Assembly (NCBI GenBank): GCA_947597925.1
Contig: CANQFA010000003.1
Coordinates: 62,001-126,000 of the forward strand
Reading direction: 5' to 3'
Source of the DNA: an uncultured Clostridia bacterium
GTDB lineage: Bacteria > Bacillota > Clostridia > Christensenellales > Borkfalkiaceae
Length of the DNA stretch: 64,000 nucleotides
Shown: positions 16,799 through 25,431 of the stretch, in pieces
Position numbering within the stretch: the first letter of the stretch is position 1
Layout of the letters: each line of letters starts with the position of its first letter
Notes under the pieces: model-generated
Databases searched by the model: none
The model's input: the letters and a program-made list of their open reading frames with translations, nothing else
Told to the model about the DNA's origin: nothing
Position numbers and translations under genes: made by a program

Positions 16799-18891
16799 AG
16801 CATGCTCCTCACGGCGTGGCCGCTCGTCTTTTCCCGCGGGGCGGGAATGCTCGCATCGAAAAGCGGGCTCGCAAGTCCCCTCTCCGTCTCCAATGCGGCA
16901 CAGTTATAGACCTCAAATCGGCACCCCATGTCTGCGGTGCGGTATCTCGAAAGGAAAAATGTGCGGCCCGCATCATCGGTCATGCGGTAGAGCGGACGTC
17001 TGTCGCACTGCGCGCAGGTGCGCCCGAAGATGCAGTAGCCGAGGTCCATGAGCTTTACGGCGCCGCGGGTGAGCGCAAAGGTATTTTGTGCGGCGAGGGC
17101 ATCCTGTTCCCGCCGCGAGATCTCCTTTGACAGGGCGGCATAGCGGGCTGCCTCGAGCGCGCCCTCCACGCCGTAGCGGTTGGTGAGGTGAAATCCCGTC
17201 CCCGCAAAGAGCGGAAGCCCGACTTCCCGCGCGAGCGCAATGCCGTAGTAGCCCTCGCAGTAGATGCCGTCAAACTTCCCGAGCGCGGGACGCACGGCGG
17301 CGAGGTCGGCCTCGTTCAGATAGGGCGGGAGGTAGAGATAGACGCACTTCCCCGCGGGACGCTCCGCCTTCGTGTAGTCGCGCGGCTTGTGGATGAGGAT
17401 GTCTGCCTCCCCCTGCCCGATGCAGGCGGTGCGCTCTCCGCGGACGGGCGAGAGCGAAACCATGCGGGGAGTCCGCTCCTCGAGAGGGACCCTCTTCTCC
17501 TCCGTGAGTGCAGCATAAAATTTTCTGCGGAAGGCATTGAGTGCGGAGCGCGGGAGGAAGACGCCGTCCGTCTCCGCGGTCACCTCGACGGTGAGGGGAA
17601 GTCCGTCCGTTTTGGAGAAGCAGTCCGAAAGTTCCTCCTCCGTGAGCGGGGCATTGCGTGCGGGGGCGAGCACCTCCTCTCCGCGGACGATGAGCCCCTC
17701 CGTCCTTGCCTCGGGATATTCACCCGTCATCATGCGAAGATGCACCTGCAGCGTGCGGGTGCGGGTGGGCTCCAGCGCAAAGCGGGTCGCCGCCGCCGAG
17801 GTCGTGACGCGCGCCTCGTCTCCCGCCGCAAGCTTTTTCGAAGAGGAGAGAACCACGCCCCCCTCTCTGCATTCCGTCGCGACGGCGCCGCCTACCTCCT
17901 TGCCGCGGCGCAGGATCTTGAAGCCGTCTCCCCTTTCGATATCGGGCGAAGTATGTACGAAGGGACGGCCCTTCACGAACTCCACGCTCCCCACCCGTTC
18001 GCCGATGTGTCCCTGCACGTCGCGCGAGAGGAAGTCCTCCCTCTGCCCGAAGGCGAGCCCCGCGGTGTAGTCGCCGCGGTTATAGGTGCGGCGAAGGGCG
18101 GAAAAGGCCTCCCCTGCGGGCTTGCCGTCGAGGAGGGCACGATAATATTTGACCGCCGCGCCCACATATTCGGGCCTTCTGAGCCGTCCCTCGATCTTGA
18201 GGGAGGAGACACCCGCGGCGAGAAGTTCCCCCACCCGCTCCCCGACGCTGAGGTCGGAGGTGGAGAGGGCATAGGCGGGCTCTTCGAACCCCGCGCGGTC
18301 GATGGCGTAGCGCTTGCGGCAGGGCTGCTTGCACATGCCGCGGTTGCCGCTGTGTCCGCCCGCAAAGGAGGAGAAGTAGCATTGTCCCGAAAAGGCGGTA
18401 CACAGGGCGCCCTGCACGAAGACCTCCGTCTCGATGACCTCGGAAATGGTACCCATGTCCGAGATAGGGACCTCTCTCGCGAGGACCGCACGGGAAAATC
18501 CGTACTCTTTTGCAATCTCTGCGCCCAAGCGGTTGCAGCAGCCCGCCTGCGTGGAGAGATGGAGCGTCATCTCGGGATACAGCCGCCTGAGTTCCCGCCC
18601 GAGGAAGAGGTCCTGGATGAGGATGGCATCGGCGCCGCCGTTCCATACCTCCCGCGCACGCGCGAAAAAGGCCTCCGTCTCGCTGTCCTTCACGAGGGTG
18701 TTGAGCGCGACATAGACACGCGCCCCCATAAGATGGGCGAGGCGGACGATGCGGGCAAAGGTCTCGCCGTCGAAATTTGCCTCCTTGCGCGCGGAAAAGG
18801 AGCCGACGCCGAGATAGAGCGCATCGGCACCCGATGTCAGTGCGGCGACCGCCGCCTGTTCGCTTCCCACGGGGGCAAGCAGCTCGGTCAA
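16795..18891 (-). CDS. Peptidase U32 family protein with DUF3656
   Basis: A 698-aa protein. The N-terminal U32 domain has the family signature EVFVQGALCTAFSGQCYFSS near residue 155, with further iron-sulfur-type cysteines in CKQPCRKRY. The C-terminal half is the DUF3656 extension, ending with more clustered cysteines (CIFGRTCAQC). Relatives such as E. coli RlhA hydroxylate 23S rRNA; others act in ubiquinone or tRNA modification, so RNA hydroxylation is likelier than collagenase activity. It starts with TTG behind a GGAGGGGAG site. The start overlaps the HAD gene's TGA (TTGA), so translation is coupled. Confidence 0.9.
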   Translation of the reverse strand: MTELLAPVGSEQAAVAALTSGADALYLGVGSFSARKEANFDGETFARIVRLAHLMGARVYVALNTLVKDSETEAFFARAREVWNGGADAILIQDLFLGRELRRLYPEMTLHLSTQAGCCNRLGAEIAKEYGFSRAVLAREVPISDMGTISEVIETEVFVQGALCTAFSGQCYFSSFAGGHSGNRGMCKQPCRKRYAIDRAGFEEPAYALSTSDLSVGERVGELLAAGVSSLKIEGRLRRPEYVGAAVKYYRALLDGKPAGEAFSALRRTYNRGDYTAGLAFGQREDFLSRDVQGHIGERVGSVEFVKGRPFVHTSPDIERGDGFKILRRGKEVGGAVATECREGGVVLSSSKKLAAGDEARVTTSAAATRFALEPTRTRTLQVHLRMMTGEYPEARTEGLIVRGEEVLAPARNAPLTEEELSDCFSKTDGLPLTVEVTAETDGVFLPRSALNAFRRKFYAALTEEKRVPLEERTPRMVSLSPVRGERTACIGQGEADILIHKPRDYTKAERPAGKCVYLYLPPYLNEADLAAVRPALGKFDGIYCEGYYGIALAREVGLPLFAGTGFHLTNRYGVEGALEAARYAALSKEISRREQDALAAQNTFALTRGAVKLMDLGYCIFGRTCAQCDRRPLYRMTDDAGRTFFLSRYRTADMGCRFEVYNCAALETERGLASPLFDASIPAPREKTSGHAVRSML

Positions 18892-19712
18892 ATCTCTCCC
18901 CTCCCCTTCATGGCATAATTTCTTATGGCGTAGGCGACGCCGTCTTCCTCGACGGAGGGCACCACCGTGGAAATTTTTTTCAGCGAGTCTACCGCATTGG
19001 CGACGGCAAAGCGTCCGCCCACCGCCTCGAGCATGGGTTTGTCATTTTCCTGATCCCCGATCGCGGCGATCTCCTCGCGGGGGATATGATAGGCATCCGC
19101 CAGAAAGCCGATCGCCGAGGCCTTATTCTGCCCCTTCGGCATGATCTCCACGATCCACGCCGAGGACTTCGTCACAAAGAAGCGGTCGCCGAATTTTTCC
19201 TCAAGGGCACGCTGTACGCCCTCCTGCTCTTCCTGCGCCTGCATGGTGAGCAATTTTACGACCCGCATGTGTTTCGAGGCCACCATGTCCGAAAGAGGCT
19301 GCTCCGAAACGCATGCCTTTACCCCGCAGATCCTCTCGTAGGAGTCGAGGAGCGGGTCGCGGCGATTGGCGAAGAAGTCATCTCCCGCATAGGCGTGGAT
19401 GTGCAGGCCCATCCCCTCCATGAAGCGGAGGATCTCCACGGCGTCATCCCCCTCGAAGGCGTGGTCGCGAAGGAGCCTTCCCGTGCGGATGTCTGCGATC
19501 TGCGCGCCCTGAAAGGCGATGACATACCCCTCATCCAGCCCCAGCTCCTTAAGCCGCATGCGGATGGAGGCGAGCATGCGCCCCGTGCAGATGACGAAGA
19601 TGCCGCCTGCCTTTCTGTATGCGGCGATCGCGTCGATATTCTTCTGCGACACGGTGCCGTCCGCGCGCACAAGGGTCCCGTCGAAGTCCGATATAAATAA
19701 GCGATAGTTCAT
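18888..19712 (-). CDS. Cof-type HAD-IIB phosphatase
   Basis: A 274-aa cytosolic phosphatase. Motif I DFDGTL lies at residues 9-14, motif II CTGRM near 42, and motif IV GDQENDKPM near 218, with an HAD-IIB cap between. Family members hydrolyse sugar phosphates, FMN or PLP; the substrate here cannot be told. It is translationally coupled on both sides: its ATG overlaps the uvrC stop (ATGA), and its stop overlaps the TTG of the U32 gene. Confidence 0.93.
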   Translation of the reverse strand: MNYRLFISDFDGTLVRADGTVSQKNIDAIAAYRKAGGIFVICTGRMLASIRMRLKELGLDEGYVIAFQGAQIADIRTGRLLRDHAFEGDDAVEILRFMEGMGLHIHAYAGDDFFANRRDPLLDSYERICGVKACVSEQPLSDMVASKHMRVVKLLTMQAQEEQEGVQRALEEKFGDRFFVTKSSAWIVEIMPKGQNKASAIGFLADAYHIPREEIAAIGDQENDKPMLEAVGGRFAVANAVDSLKKISTVVPSVEEDGVAYAIRNYAMKGRGEI

Positions 19713-21520
19713 AATTCCTCAAAATGCCGCTTGATGCGGCCTGCGAGCTGCGGGCCGATGCCCTCCACTTCGGCGAGCTCCCGCTCACTTGCCCGCATGA
19801 TCTTGTCGATGGTGCCGAATTTCGCGAGGAGGGCCAGCCGCTTTTGCTTCCCCACCCCCTCGATCTCCTCGAGGGCGGAGGAGAGGTTGCGCTTCGAGTG
19901 CAGGTTGCGGAAATAGGTGATGGCGAAGCGGTGCGCCTCGTCACGGATGCGCTGCAGGAGGCGGAGGGAATAGTCTCGCCTGTCGAGACGGACAGGTTCC
20001 TCGGCATGCAGGGTGTAGACCTCCTCTTCCTGCTTGGCGAGGGCGATGAGGTCGATATCCTCGACACCGAGCTCGCGGAAGACTTCGCAGACCGCCGTGA
20101 GCTGCCCCCTGCCGCCGTCTATCACGATGAGTTGCGGGCGCGGGAAACGCTCTTCTTCGTCCGTGCCCAGTTTTGCGATGCGCCGCCTCAGGACCTCCTG
20201 CAGAGAGGCGAAGTCATTTGCCCCCTCCACCGTCTTGATGCGGAAGCGGCGGTATTGGTATTTATCCGCCTCGCCGTCCGTGAAGACGACCATACTGCCC
20301 ACCTTGTCCACGCCCGAGATATCCGAGATATCGTAGCACTCCATGCGCTTGGGGTATTTGCCGAGGGCGAGGAGGGTCTTGAGCCGCTCGCAGGCATGCA
20401 CCGTCATGTCGTCCTTGTGCTCGACGGCGGAGATGGACTTCTCGAGATATTCCGCCGCATTGCCCCGCGCAAGGTCCAGAAGCTCCCTGCGAATACCGAA
20501 CTTCGGGCGGGTGATCTCCACGCCGCGCCCCTCCTTTCGCCTGCAATAGGAGACGAAGAGCTCATCGTCAAAGGGTTCCTCGAGAACAAGCTCGTGCGGG
20601 ATGGGCTTATTGGCATAATATTGCGTGAGAAAGCTCGTGAGACTCTCCGCCCGCTCGCCCGCGCCCTCGTCGAGGGAGAAGGAGAGGGAACCCTGCATGA
20701 TGCCCCGCCGCGTGATGATGAGGGAGATGACGGCATAGAGCCCATTGGAGGCATAGGCCCAGATGTCCGCGTCGACGTCACGCGGCATGGCGGTGATGCG
20801 CCGCTCGCCCAGCTTCGAGATCATGCGGACGCGCTCCCTCAGCTCCATGGCGAGTTCGAACTGCTCCGCTTCGGCAAGCTTTGCCATGCGCTCGGTCAGG
20901 ATATCTTTCGCCTCTTCATAGTCCCCGCCCAAAAAGGCGAGCACCTTTTCCACCTCTGCGGCATAATCCTCCTCGGAGATGAGGTGGGCGCAGGGGGCAT
21001 CGCACCTGCCGAGGTGGTAGTTGAGACAGGGCTTCTGCGGCTTTTCCGAGATGGAGATGCCGCAGGTGCGGATATGGTAGACGGAGGCGGCGACCTCCAC
21101 GATCTCCTTACAGCTCACCCCCGCCATAAAGGGGCCGAAATATTTCCCGTCCTTCACGATGCGGCGGGTCACGGAGATGCGCGGAAAGCGCTCCTTCGTA
21201 TGGACCTTGACATAGGGATAGGTCTTGTCGTCCTTGAGGAGAATATTGTACTTGGGCTTATATTTCTTGATGAGCGTATTTTCCAGCGCGAGGGCGTCCA
21301 CTTCGGTGGGGACGACGATATAGGAAAAGTCGGCGATCGACTCCACCATCGCCTGCACCTTATAGGGCTTCTCGGAGGAATGGAAATATTGACGCACACG
21401 GTTCTTGAGAATGCGCGCCTTGCCCACATAGATGACCGTGCCCTCCCCGTCGAGCATGATATAGACTCCGGGGCAATCGGGCAGGAGCTTCAGTTTGTCG
21501 CGGACGACCTGAGGGACCAT
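19709..21520 (-). CDS. uvrC: Excinuclease ABC subunit C
   Basis: A 603-aa nucleotide-excision-repair nuclease. It has an N-terminal GIY-YIG domain (CPGVYIM, VIYVGKA near 17-37), a cysteine cluster (CLNYHLGRCDAPC), and a UVR helical hairpin near 205-235. A C-terminal RNase-H-like endonuclease domain (ECYDISDISG; IVIDGGRGQL) and helix-hairpin-helix motifs follow. The ATG at 21520 puts 'LP' at residues 13-14, as in known UvrC. A GTG at 21535 with GGAGG 6 nt upstream is a real alternative (608 aa). A promoter whose start falls exactly on the ATG supports the shorter, leaderless form. Confidence 0.95.
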   Translation of the reverse strand: MVPQVVRDKLKLLPDCPGVYIMLDGEGTVIYVGKARILKNRVRQYFHSSEKPYKVQAMVESIADFSYIVVPTEVDALALENTLIKKYKPKYNILLKDDKTYPYVKVHTKERFPRISVTRRIVKDGKYFGPFMAGVSCKEIVEVAASVYHIRTCGISISEKPQKPCLNYHLGRCDAPCAHLISEEDYAAEVEKVLAFLGGDYEEAKDILTERMAKLAEAEQFELAMELRERVRMISKLGERRITAMPRDVDADIWAYASNGLYAVISLIITRRGIMQGSLSFSLDEGAGERAESLTSFLTQYYANKPIPHELVLEEPFDDELFVSYCRRKEGRGVEITRPKFGIRRELLDLARGNAAEYLEKSISAVEHKDDMTVHACERLKTLLALGKYPKRMECYDISDISGVDKVGSMVVFTDGEADKYQYRRFRIKTVEGANDFASLQEVLRRRIAKLGTDEEERFPRPQLIVIDGGRGQLTAVCEVFRELGVEDIDLIALAKQEEEVYTLHAEEPVRLDRRDYSLRLLQRIRDEAHRFAITYFRNLHSKRNLSSALEEIEGVGKQKRLALLAKFGTIDKIMRASERELAEVEGIGPQLAGRIKRHFEEL

Positions 21521-21526
21521 ATCTCT

Positions 21527-21555
21527 ATTATACACAATTCTCCTCCCTTTTTCAA
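21527..21555 (-). promoter_or_regulatory. Candidate uvrC promoter giving a leaderless mRNA
   Basis: TTGAAA, a 17-nt spacer and TATAAT on the minus strand, with exactly six bases between the -10 and the ATG at 21520. The predicted +1 is the A of that ATG. The spacer contains GGGAGGAG, which would instead serve a GTG start if transcription comes from upstream. Confidence 0.55.
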
Positions 21556-21636
21556 GGGAAACGAGGACTTTTTTCGGGCGCATAGAGAAAAAGCCGCCCG
21601 CGCGGGACCCCGCATGGACGGCGTGATAAATTTCTC

Positions 21637-22470
21637 TTATGGGATGAACCAGAAGCCCTTTCTTGCCGACTTTCTGTAGTCGCGGATGTACGCTTCGCCC
21701 ATCTCGCGCACGGTCTGCCACAGCCATTCGGGGACATTGTCCTTGTGCGCGCGGAGCTTGGCGCTGTCGTCGGAGAGGAGGTCACCTATGAGGGCATCGA
21801 AATCGTTCCAACGGCCGAGATAATTTTTCCCGATATGGATATCGGGCACGACGGTGCTGCCCGCCCCATAGCTATTCACCGCGATCAGCCTGTCGTATTG
21901 CTTCAGGCCGTTGTACTCCGCCAATGTCTTGGGGAATTCAAGCAGGATCACCGCGTCCATCTCGTCGGAATACGCCGCGACGAGGAAGGGCGAGACGGAC
22001 ATGACCATGGCGGGCTGGGCATCGCCGTAAAAGAGCCTGTCCTGCACTGTGGAGCGGATGAGCTGCACCTTGATCTTTTTTCGGATCCCGAGGCGGTAGG
22101 CGCGGGCGATCTCCCGCCACTTGTAGTCGGAGATCTGCAGTCTGCCGGGGCTGCTCGCATAGGAGGTCGCCATCAGCCGCTCCCCTCCCTCCGTCTTCCG
22201 AAGGCGGAAATCGCCGATCGCTTCGTCAATATCCGCTTCGAGACGGGCGAGCTCCTCTTCCTTCCCTGCCGCGGAGACAATGCGGTATACATCTCCCTGC
22301 GGCGAACAGAGATAGGTGAGCCGCCCGAGAATGTCGGTGTCGCCCTCCTTCAGCCGCTCGAGCAGAAGACGCACCTCTTCCGCCGCCTCGCCGCACTTGG
22401 GGTCCGCCGCCGCGGAGTCGGTTTCAAGAAAATTCAGCAGTTTTTCCAATCCTTCAATAACCTTTTCCAT
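21637..22470 (-). CDS. Hypothetical protein, possible uvrC-operon member
   Basis: A 277-aa soluble protein of no family I recognise. The first ~85 residues are acidic and predicted helical. The rest is mixed alpha/beta, with repeated hydrophobic strands such as PAMVMSVSPFLVAAY and MDAVILLEFP and a tryptophan- and aromatic-rich C-terminus. No signal peptide or membrane helix is seen. It has a strong promoter placed so that the mRNA starts at the ATG, and no Shine-Dalgarno sequence, which argues for a leaderless transcript. uvrC follows about 115 nt downstream. Confidence 0.8.
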   Translation of the reverse strand: MEKVIEGLEKLLNFLETDSAAADPKCGEAAEEVRLLLERLKEGDTDILGRLTYLCSPQGDVYRIVSAAGKEEELARLEADIDEAIGDFRLRKTEGGERLMATSYASSPGRLQISDYKWREIARAYRLGIRKKIKVQLIRSTVQDRLFYGDAQPAMVMSVSPFLVAAYSDEMDAVILLEFPKTLAEYNGLKQYDRLIAVNSYGAGSTVVPDIHIGKNYLGRWNDFDALIGDLLSDDSAKLRAHKDNVPEWLWQTVREMGEAYIRDYRKSARKGFWFIP

Positions 22471-22476
22471 GCCGCT

Positions 22477-22505
22477 ATGATATCATACTTCGCGCAATTT
22501 GTCAA
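22477..22505 (-). promoter_or_regulatory. Promoter of the 277-aa gene (leaderless)
   Basis: TTGACA (22500-22505), 17 nt, TATCAT (22477-22482) on the minus strand. Exactly six bases separate the -10 from the ATG at 22470, so the predicted transcript starts at the start codon. No ribosome site precedes the ATG. Confidence 0.75.
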
Positions 22506-22603
22506 TACTTTTTTGTTTTTTGAAATTCCCGCCCGACGGAAGAAACACCGCGACTCAGAAAAAATGCGACTTGCGTCATGAGAGCTCTCCCCGCAACAAC
22601 CGA

Positions 22604-24733
22604 CTATATTTCCTCGATCTCTATGCTTCTTAAATATCGATAGGTGCCGTCGTAATATTCAGGCAAGCGGGTGCTGTCCTCCCAAAAGCCCCCGGGTGTT
22701 TTATTGGCGTTGCCGGTGGGGACGCAAATCACCATTCCCGCCCTTGCGCGCGTAAGTAGTACGCGATATGCGTTTAGCATATACTTCCTGAGTTCCTGCT
22801 TGCTTTCGGTTGTCGCCGTCTGCTCCACCCATTTGGTCTGACCGTTGAATCTGTAAAAATGCCATTCCCCATTTATGCATCGCATATCCGCATCCCAGAG
22901 CACACAGGTATAGTCAAGCTCGAGCCCTTGGACCTGAATTTCCGTCGCTGCATCCTCCAGATAGTTTGACGACCGCACGTCCGATTTATCTTCCAAAAAC
23001 CAATGCACGGCGTTCTCATCTCCGGATGGCAGCAGGTGGATGGACAGGGGCTTGAACCGCGCAGATTCCTTTGTGATCAGAACCCCCGTTCGCTCCGAGC
23101 CGCGCGCCCTCTGATGGAGCCATGCCTTCGCCTTTGCCATATCACGTGTCAGAACGATCGGATATCTATCTTTGATCTCACTGTAGAGCGCCGCCGCCCG
23201 TTGATCGAATGATAAAACCGCATGCACAAAGGCTGAAAGCTTTTCGGCGCGGTAAGAACGAAGCGACACGCCCAAGTGCAGATCCTCAGCATATGTCACA
23301 TTGGGATTATCTTTTAACAGCTCGTTGACCTTGCCTTCGGCGTATTCCGGCTCCGTCAATTTCGGAGAGATATAGATCTCCCAATTCGTAAATTTTTCAT
23401 TGAGCGCCTTGAGCCATTCGGATATTCCCGCTTCCCCTGTATTGATCTCCTGCCCGCCGCCGACAAGGCAGACGATTGTGGCCCAATCTTCTCTTTGGTC
23501 GAGCGACCAAATCAAAAATGCAGCCTCCGACACGGGGAAATTCGGAACTTTCAATTTATTCCCGTATGTACCGCCTCTCTTCAGATAATCAGCAAGCCGC
23601 TTGTGTGTCCACGAACGCTGCGCCTCGTCAAAGATGGCCACATGCTCAACTTCGCCGAAGCCGGCCTTCTCTACCCGAATTGCCTTTTCGGGGTCGATTT
23701 CCAGAACTCCGCCTTCCACCGGATTTTTGATCTTTGCCAGCATATTGTCGCGATAGCGATGGATCATCTGAATGGATTTTGCAACCTCGCGGCGAGAATC
23801 ACTCAGCTTTTTTCTCTCCCCTCTCGTCTGGCATTTCTTATAATTATCCTGCGAAAGCGCCTCCGTCAGCACGGCGACCAAGGGGCCGTTCCCCGACAGA
23901 TACACGGCGCCTTCATCCTCCACGGGTTTATCGCCGCCCTGATAGGTCTGCTTGATGGCGACATCCAGTCCGACCAAGGTTTTCCCCGCCCCCGGCACCC
24001 CCGTGACGAAGCATATGCTCTTTTTACGGTCAAACTTGCTTTTTTGAATTACCTCAAGGATATATGCTATCGTCTTGTCCGTCGAGACCTTGTCCGCTTC
24101 ATGGCGGGTTATGTTCTCGACGCTGTGATTTTCGTATAGCGATCTTGCCGCCTCGATGATGGTCGGCGTGGGAGCATACGGACTTATAACCCAATTAGTG
24201 TCAATATCCGGTTCGTCGGGGAAAACCGTGAGTACTTTTTCTATTAAACCAGCGATTCCCGTTTTTCCGCAGATCAACGGATTTACCACGCGATCGTCAT
24301 ATACCGACATGTTGACCTGTGTAGAGGCGACGCGATGTTCTGTGGCAATTAGAATGGGGACAATAACATGGTCATGGCTGAACTTATGAAAATTCTTCAA
24401 GTCGAGCGCATAATCGAGGACCTGATCGAGATCGCACTCCAAGATGCGCGTCTCGCCGACTTTGAATTCGAGACAGAAGATGATCCCGCCCAAAAGCAGG
24501 ACGACATCGAGCCTCTTGCCGAGCCGAGGAATATCATATTCGAATATAATTTGTCCCTCAGTCTCCGAAAGAGCGGACAGCGTCCTCTTCATGATGGATA
24601 TCTCGGCGCTCCATGCCTCCCGCGTAGTCGTAAGCGCTTCTCCGTGATAATTTTCGCACAGTATTCCGAAGATCGCATTGCTGTCGTCTTTGAGAAATTC
24701 ACTGATACTGCTGTGATACAGACACCGGCCCAT
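22604..24733 (-). CDS. Schlafen-type (DUF2075) helicase with nuclease-like N-terminus
   Basis: A 709-aa protein. Near residues 74-91 the N-terminus shows RLDVVLLL...FCLEFKVG, the D...ExK pattern of a PD-(D/E)XK nuclease fold. Walker A GVPGAGKT lies at 245-252 and a Walker B-like AIFDEAQRSW lies further on. The C-terminal superfamily-1 motifs include NAYRVLLTRARAGM, typical of DUF2075/Schlafen group-3 helicases. Such single genes are common in phage-defence islands; that role is inferred. Its sequence looks more AT-rich than its neighbours, it has its own promoter, and it sits beside tRNA-Ser, all consistent with transfer. AGGGAG lies 7 nt before the ATG. Confidence 0.88.
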   Translation of the reverse strand: MGRCLYHSSISEFLKDDSNAIFGILCENYHGEALTTTREAWSAEISIMKRTLSALSETEGQIIFEYDIPRLGKRLDVVLLLGGIIFCLEFKVGETRILECDLDQVLDYALDLKNFHKFSHDHVIVPILIATEHRVASTQVNMSVYDDRVVNPLICGKTGIAGLIEKVLTVFPDEPDIDTNWVISPYAPTPTIIEAARSLYENHSVENITRHEADKVSTDKTIAYILEVIQKSKFDRKKSICFVTGVPGAGKTLVGLDVAIKQTYQGGDKPVEDEGAVYLSGNGPLVAVLTEALSQDNYKKCQTRGERKKLSDSRREVAKSIQMIHRYRDNMLAKIKNPVEGGVLEIDPEKAIRVEKAGFGEVEHVAIFDEAQRSWTHKRLADYLKRGGTYGNKLKVPNFPVSEAAFLIWSLDQREDWATIVCLVGGGQEINTGEAGISEWLKALNEKFTNWEIYISPKLTEPEYAEGKVNELLKDNPNVTYAEDLHLGVSLRSYRAEKLSAFVHAVLSFDQRAAALYSEIKDRYPIVLTRDMAKAKAWLHQRARGSERTGVLITKESARFKPLSIHLLPSGDENAVHWFLEDKSDVRSSNYLEDAATEIQVQGLELDYTCVLWDADMRCINGEWHFYRFNGQTKWVEQTATTESKQELRKYMLNAYRVLLTRARAGMVICVPTGNANKTPGGFWEDSTRLPEYYDGTYRYLRSIEIEEI

Positions 24734-24765
24734 AGTCTTGCTCCCTTTTGTCGAATTCCAATTTT

Positions 24766-24794
24766 ATTATAACACAGTCTCCGCTATTTTGCAA
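24766..24794 (-). promoter_or_regulatory. Promoter of the DUF2075 helicase
   Basis: TTGCAA (24789-24794), 17 nt, TATAAT (24766-24771) on the minus strand, giving a leader of about 27 nt. Confidence 0.8.
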
Positions 24795-24869
24795 GATCTT
24801 TCTCTCGGGCCGTTTTCGCTTTTTGTTGCCATTTCGCACCGGTTCAATGTACATTTCTTTATAAATCGA

Positions 24870-24891
24870 GCGAGACACAAAAGTGTCCCGC
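24870..24891 (-). terminator. Hairpin after tRNA-Ser
   Basis: A 9-bp stem (24870-24878 with 24883-24891, one G-U pair) around four bases, 10 nt past the tRNA 3' end. The U-tract is weak, so it may act only as a processing or partial termination signal. Confidence 0.5.
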
Positions 24892-24900
24892 CCGAGGAAT

Positions 24901-24988
24901 TGGCGGAAGGTGAGGGATTCGAACCCCCGGAAGCTTTCACTTCAACGGTTTTCAAGACCGCCGCGTTCGACCGCTCCGCCAACCTTCC
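24901..24988 (-). tRNA. tRNA-Ser (anticodon TGA)
   Basis: An 88-nt class-II tRNA with encoded CCA. The acceptor GGAAGGT pairs with ACCTTCC, the anticodon loop CTTGAAA gives TGA, a long variable arm follows, and the T-loop is TTCGAAT. No good upstream promoter was seen. Confidence 0.95.
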
Positions 24989-25089
24989 GTATTCAACTTT
25001 TCTTCTCCCGCGCCGCCCTGCAGAACTTGCCGACTTCACTTTGCAGGCCTATGCCGATCTTAAGGCATCTTTCGTTGCAGGGTTTGCAG

Positions 25090-25129
25090 ACTTTTCGTGC
25101 CCCATGTCGAGTTTTTCTACCCCATGTCG
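25090..25129 (-). repeat. Two 20-bp direct repeats downstream of yerC
   Basis: Units 25090-25109 and 25110-25129 match at 16 of 20 positions and share the core CGACATGGGG on the minus (sense) strand. Related cores, ACATGGGGTC, follow the stop codons at 33236 and 38536. Confidence 0.6.
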
Positions 25130-25149
25130 CTATTTTGCGGCGGAGCGGG

Positions 25150-25431
25150 TCATTTTTTCTTCGTCAGAACTTCACGGTAACCTGTGCCGTAGCGCACGCA
25201 CTTGGACACGCGCGAGAGCGTCGCCGAAGAGATATTCGTCTCCGCGATGATGTGCTCGTACGTCTTCCCCTCCAGAAGGAGCTTGGCGGCGCGGATGCGC
25301 TGGCTCATGGATTCCGCCTCGTTGAAGGTCAGAAGATCCTCGAAAAAGGCGCCGCATTCCTCCATGCTTTCGAGGGACAGGATCGCCTCGAAGAGTTCTC
25401 TGTTTCGCTCAATAAATTCCGAATCAGTCAC
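25150..25431 (-). CDS. YerC/YecD-type TrpR-related regulator
   Basis: A 93-aa helical DNA-binding protein of the YerC/YecD group. The segment ESMSQRIRAAKLLLEGKTYE followed by ETNISSATLSRVSKCVRYG is the TrpR-like helix-turn-helix. In Bacillus its target is not well defined. The start is GTG with GGGAG 7 nt upstream, and the gene overlaps the 3' end of the ABC ATPase gene by 8 nt. It is the last gene of the amino-acid transporter operon and may regulate it. Confidence 0.9.
   Translation of the reverse strand: MTDSEFIERNRELFEAILSLESMEECGAFFEDLLTFNEAESMSQRIRAAKLLLEGKTYEHIIAETNISSATLSRVSKCVRYGTGYREVLTKKK

Noticed and set aside
21535..21535. GTG start for uvrC
   Set aside because: Kept as an alternative, not chosen. 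Its ribosome site is good, but family N-termini fit the ATG at 21520 better and the promoter start falls on that ATG.
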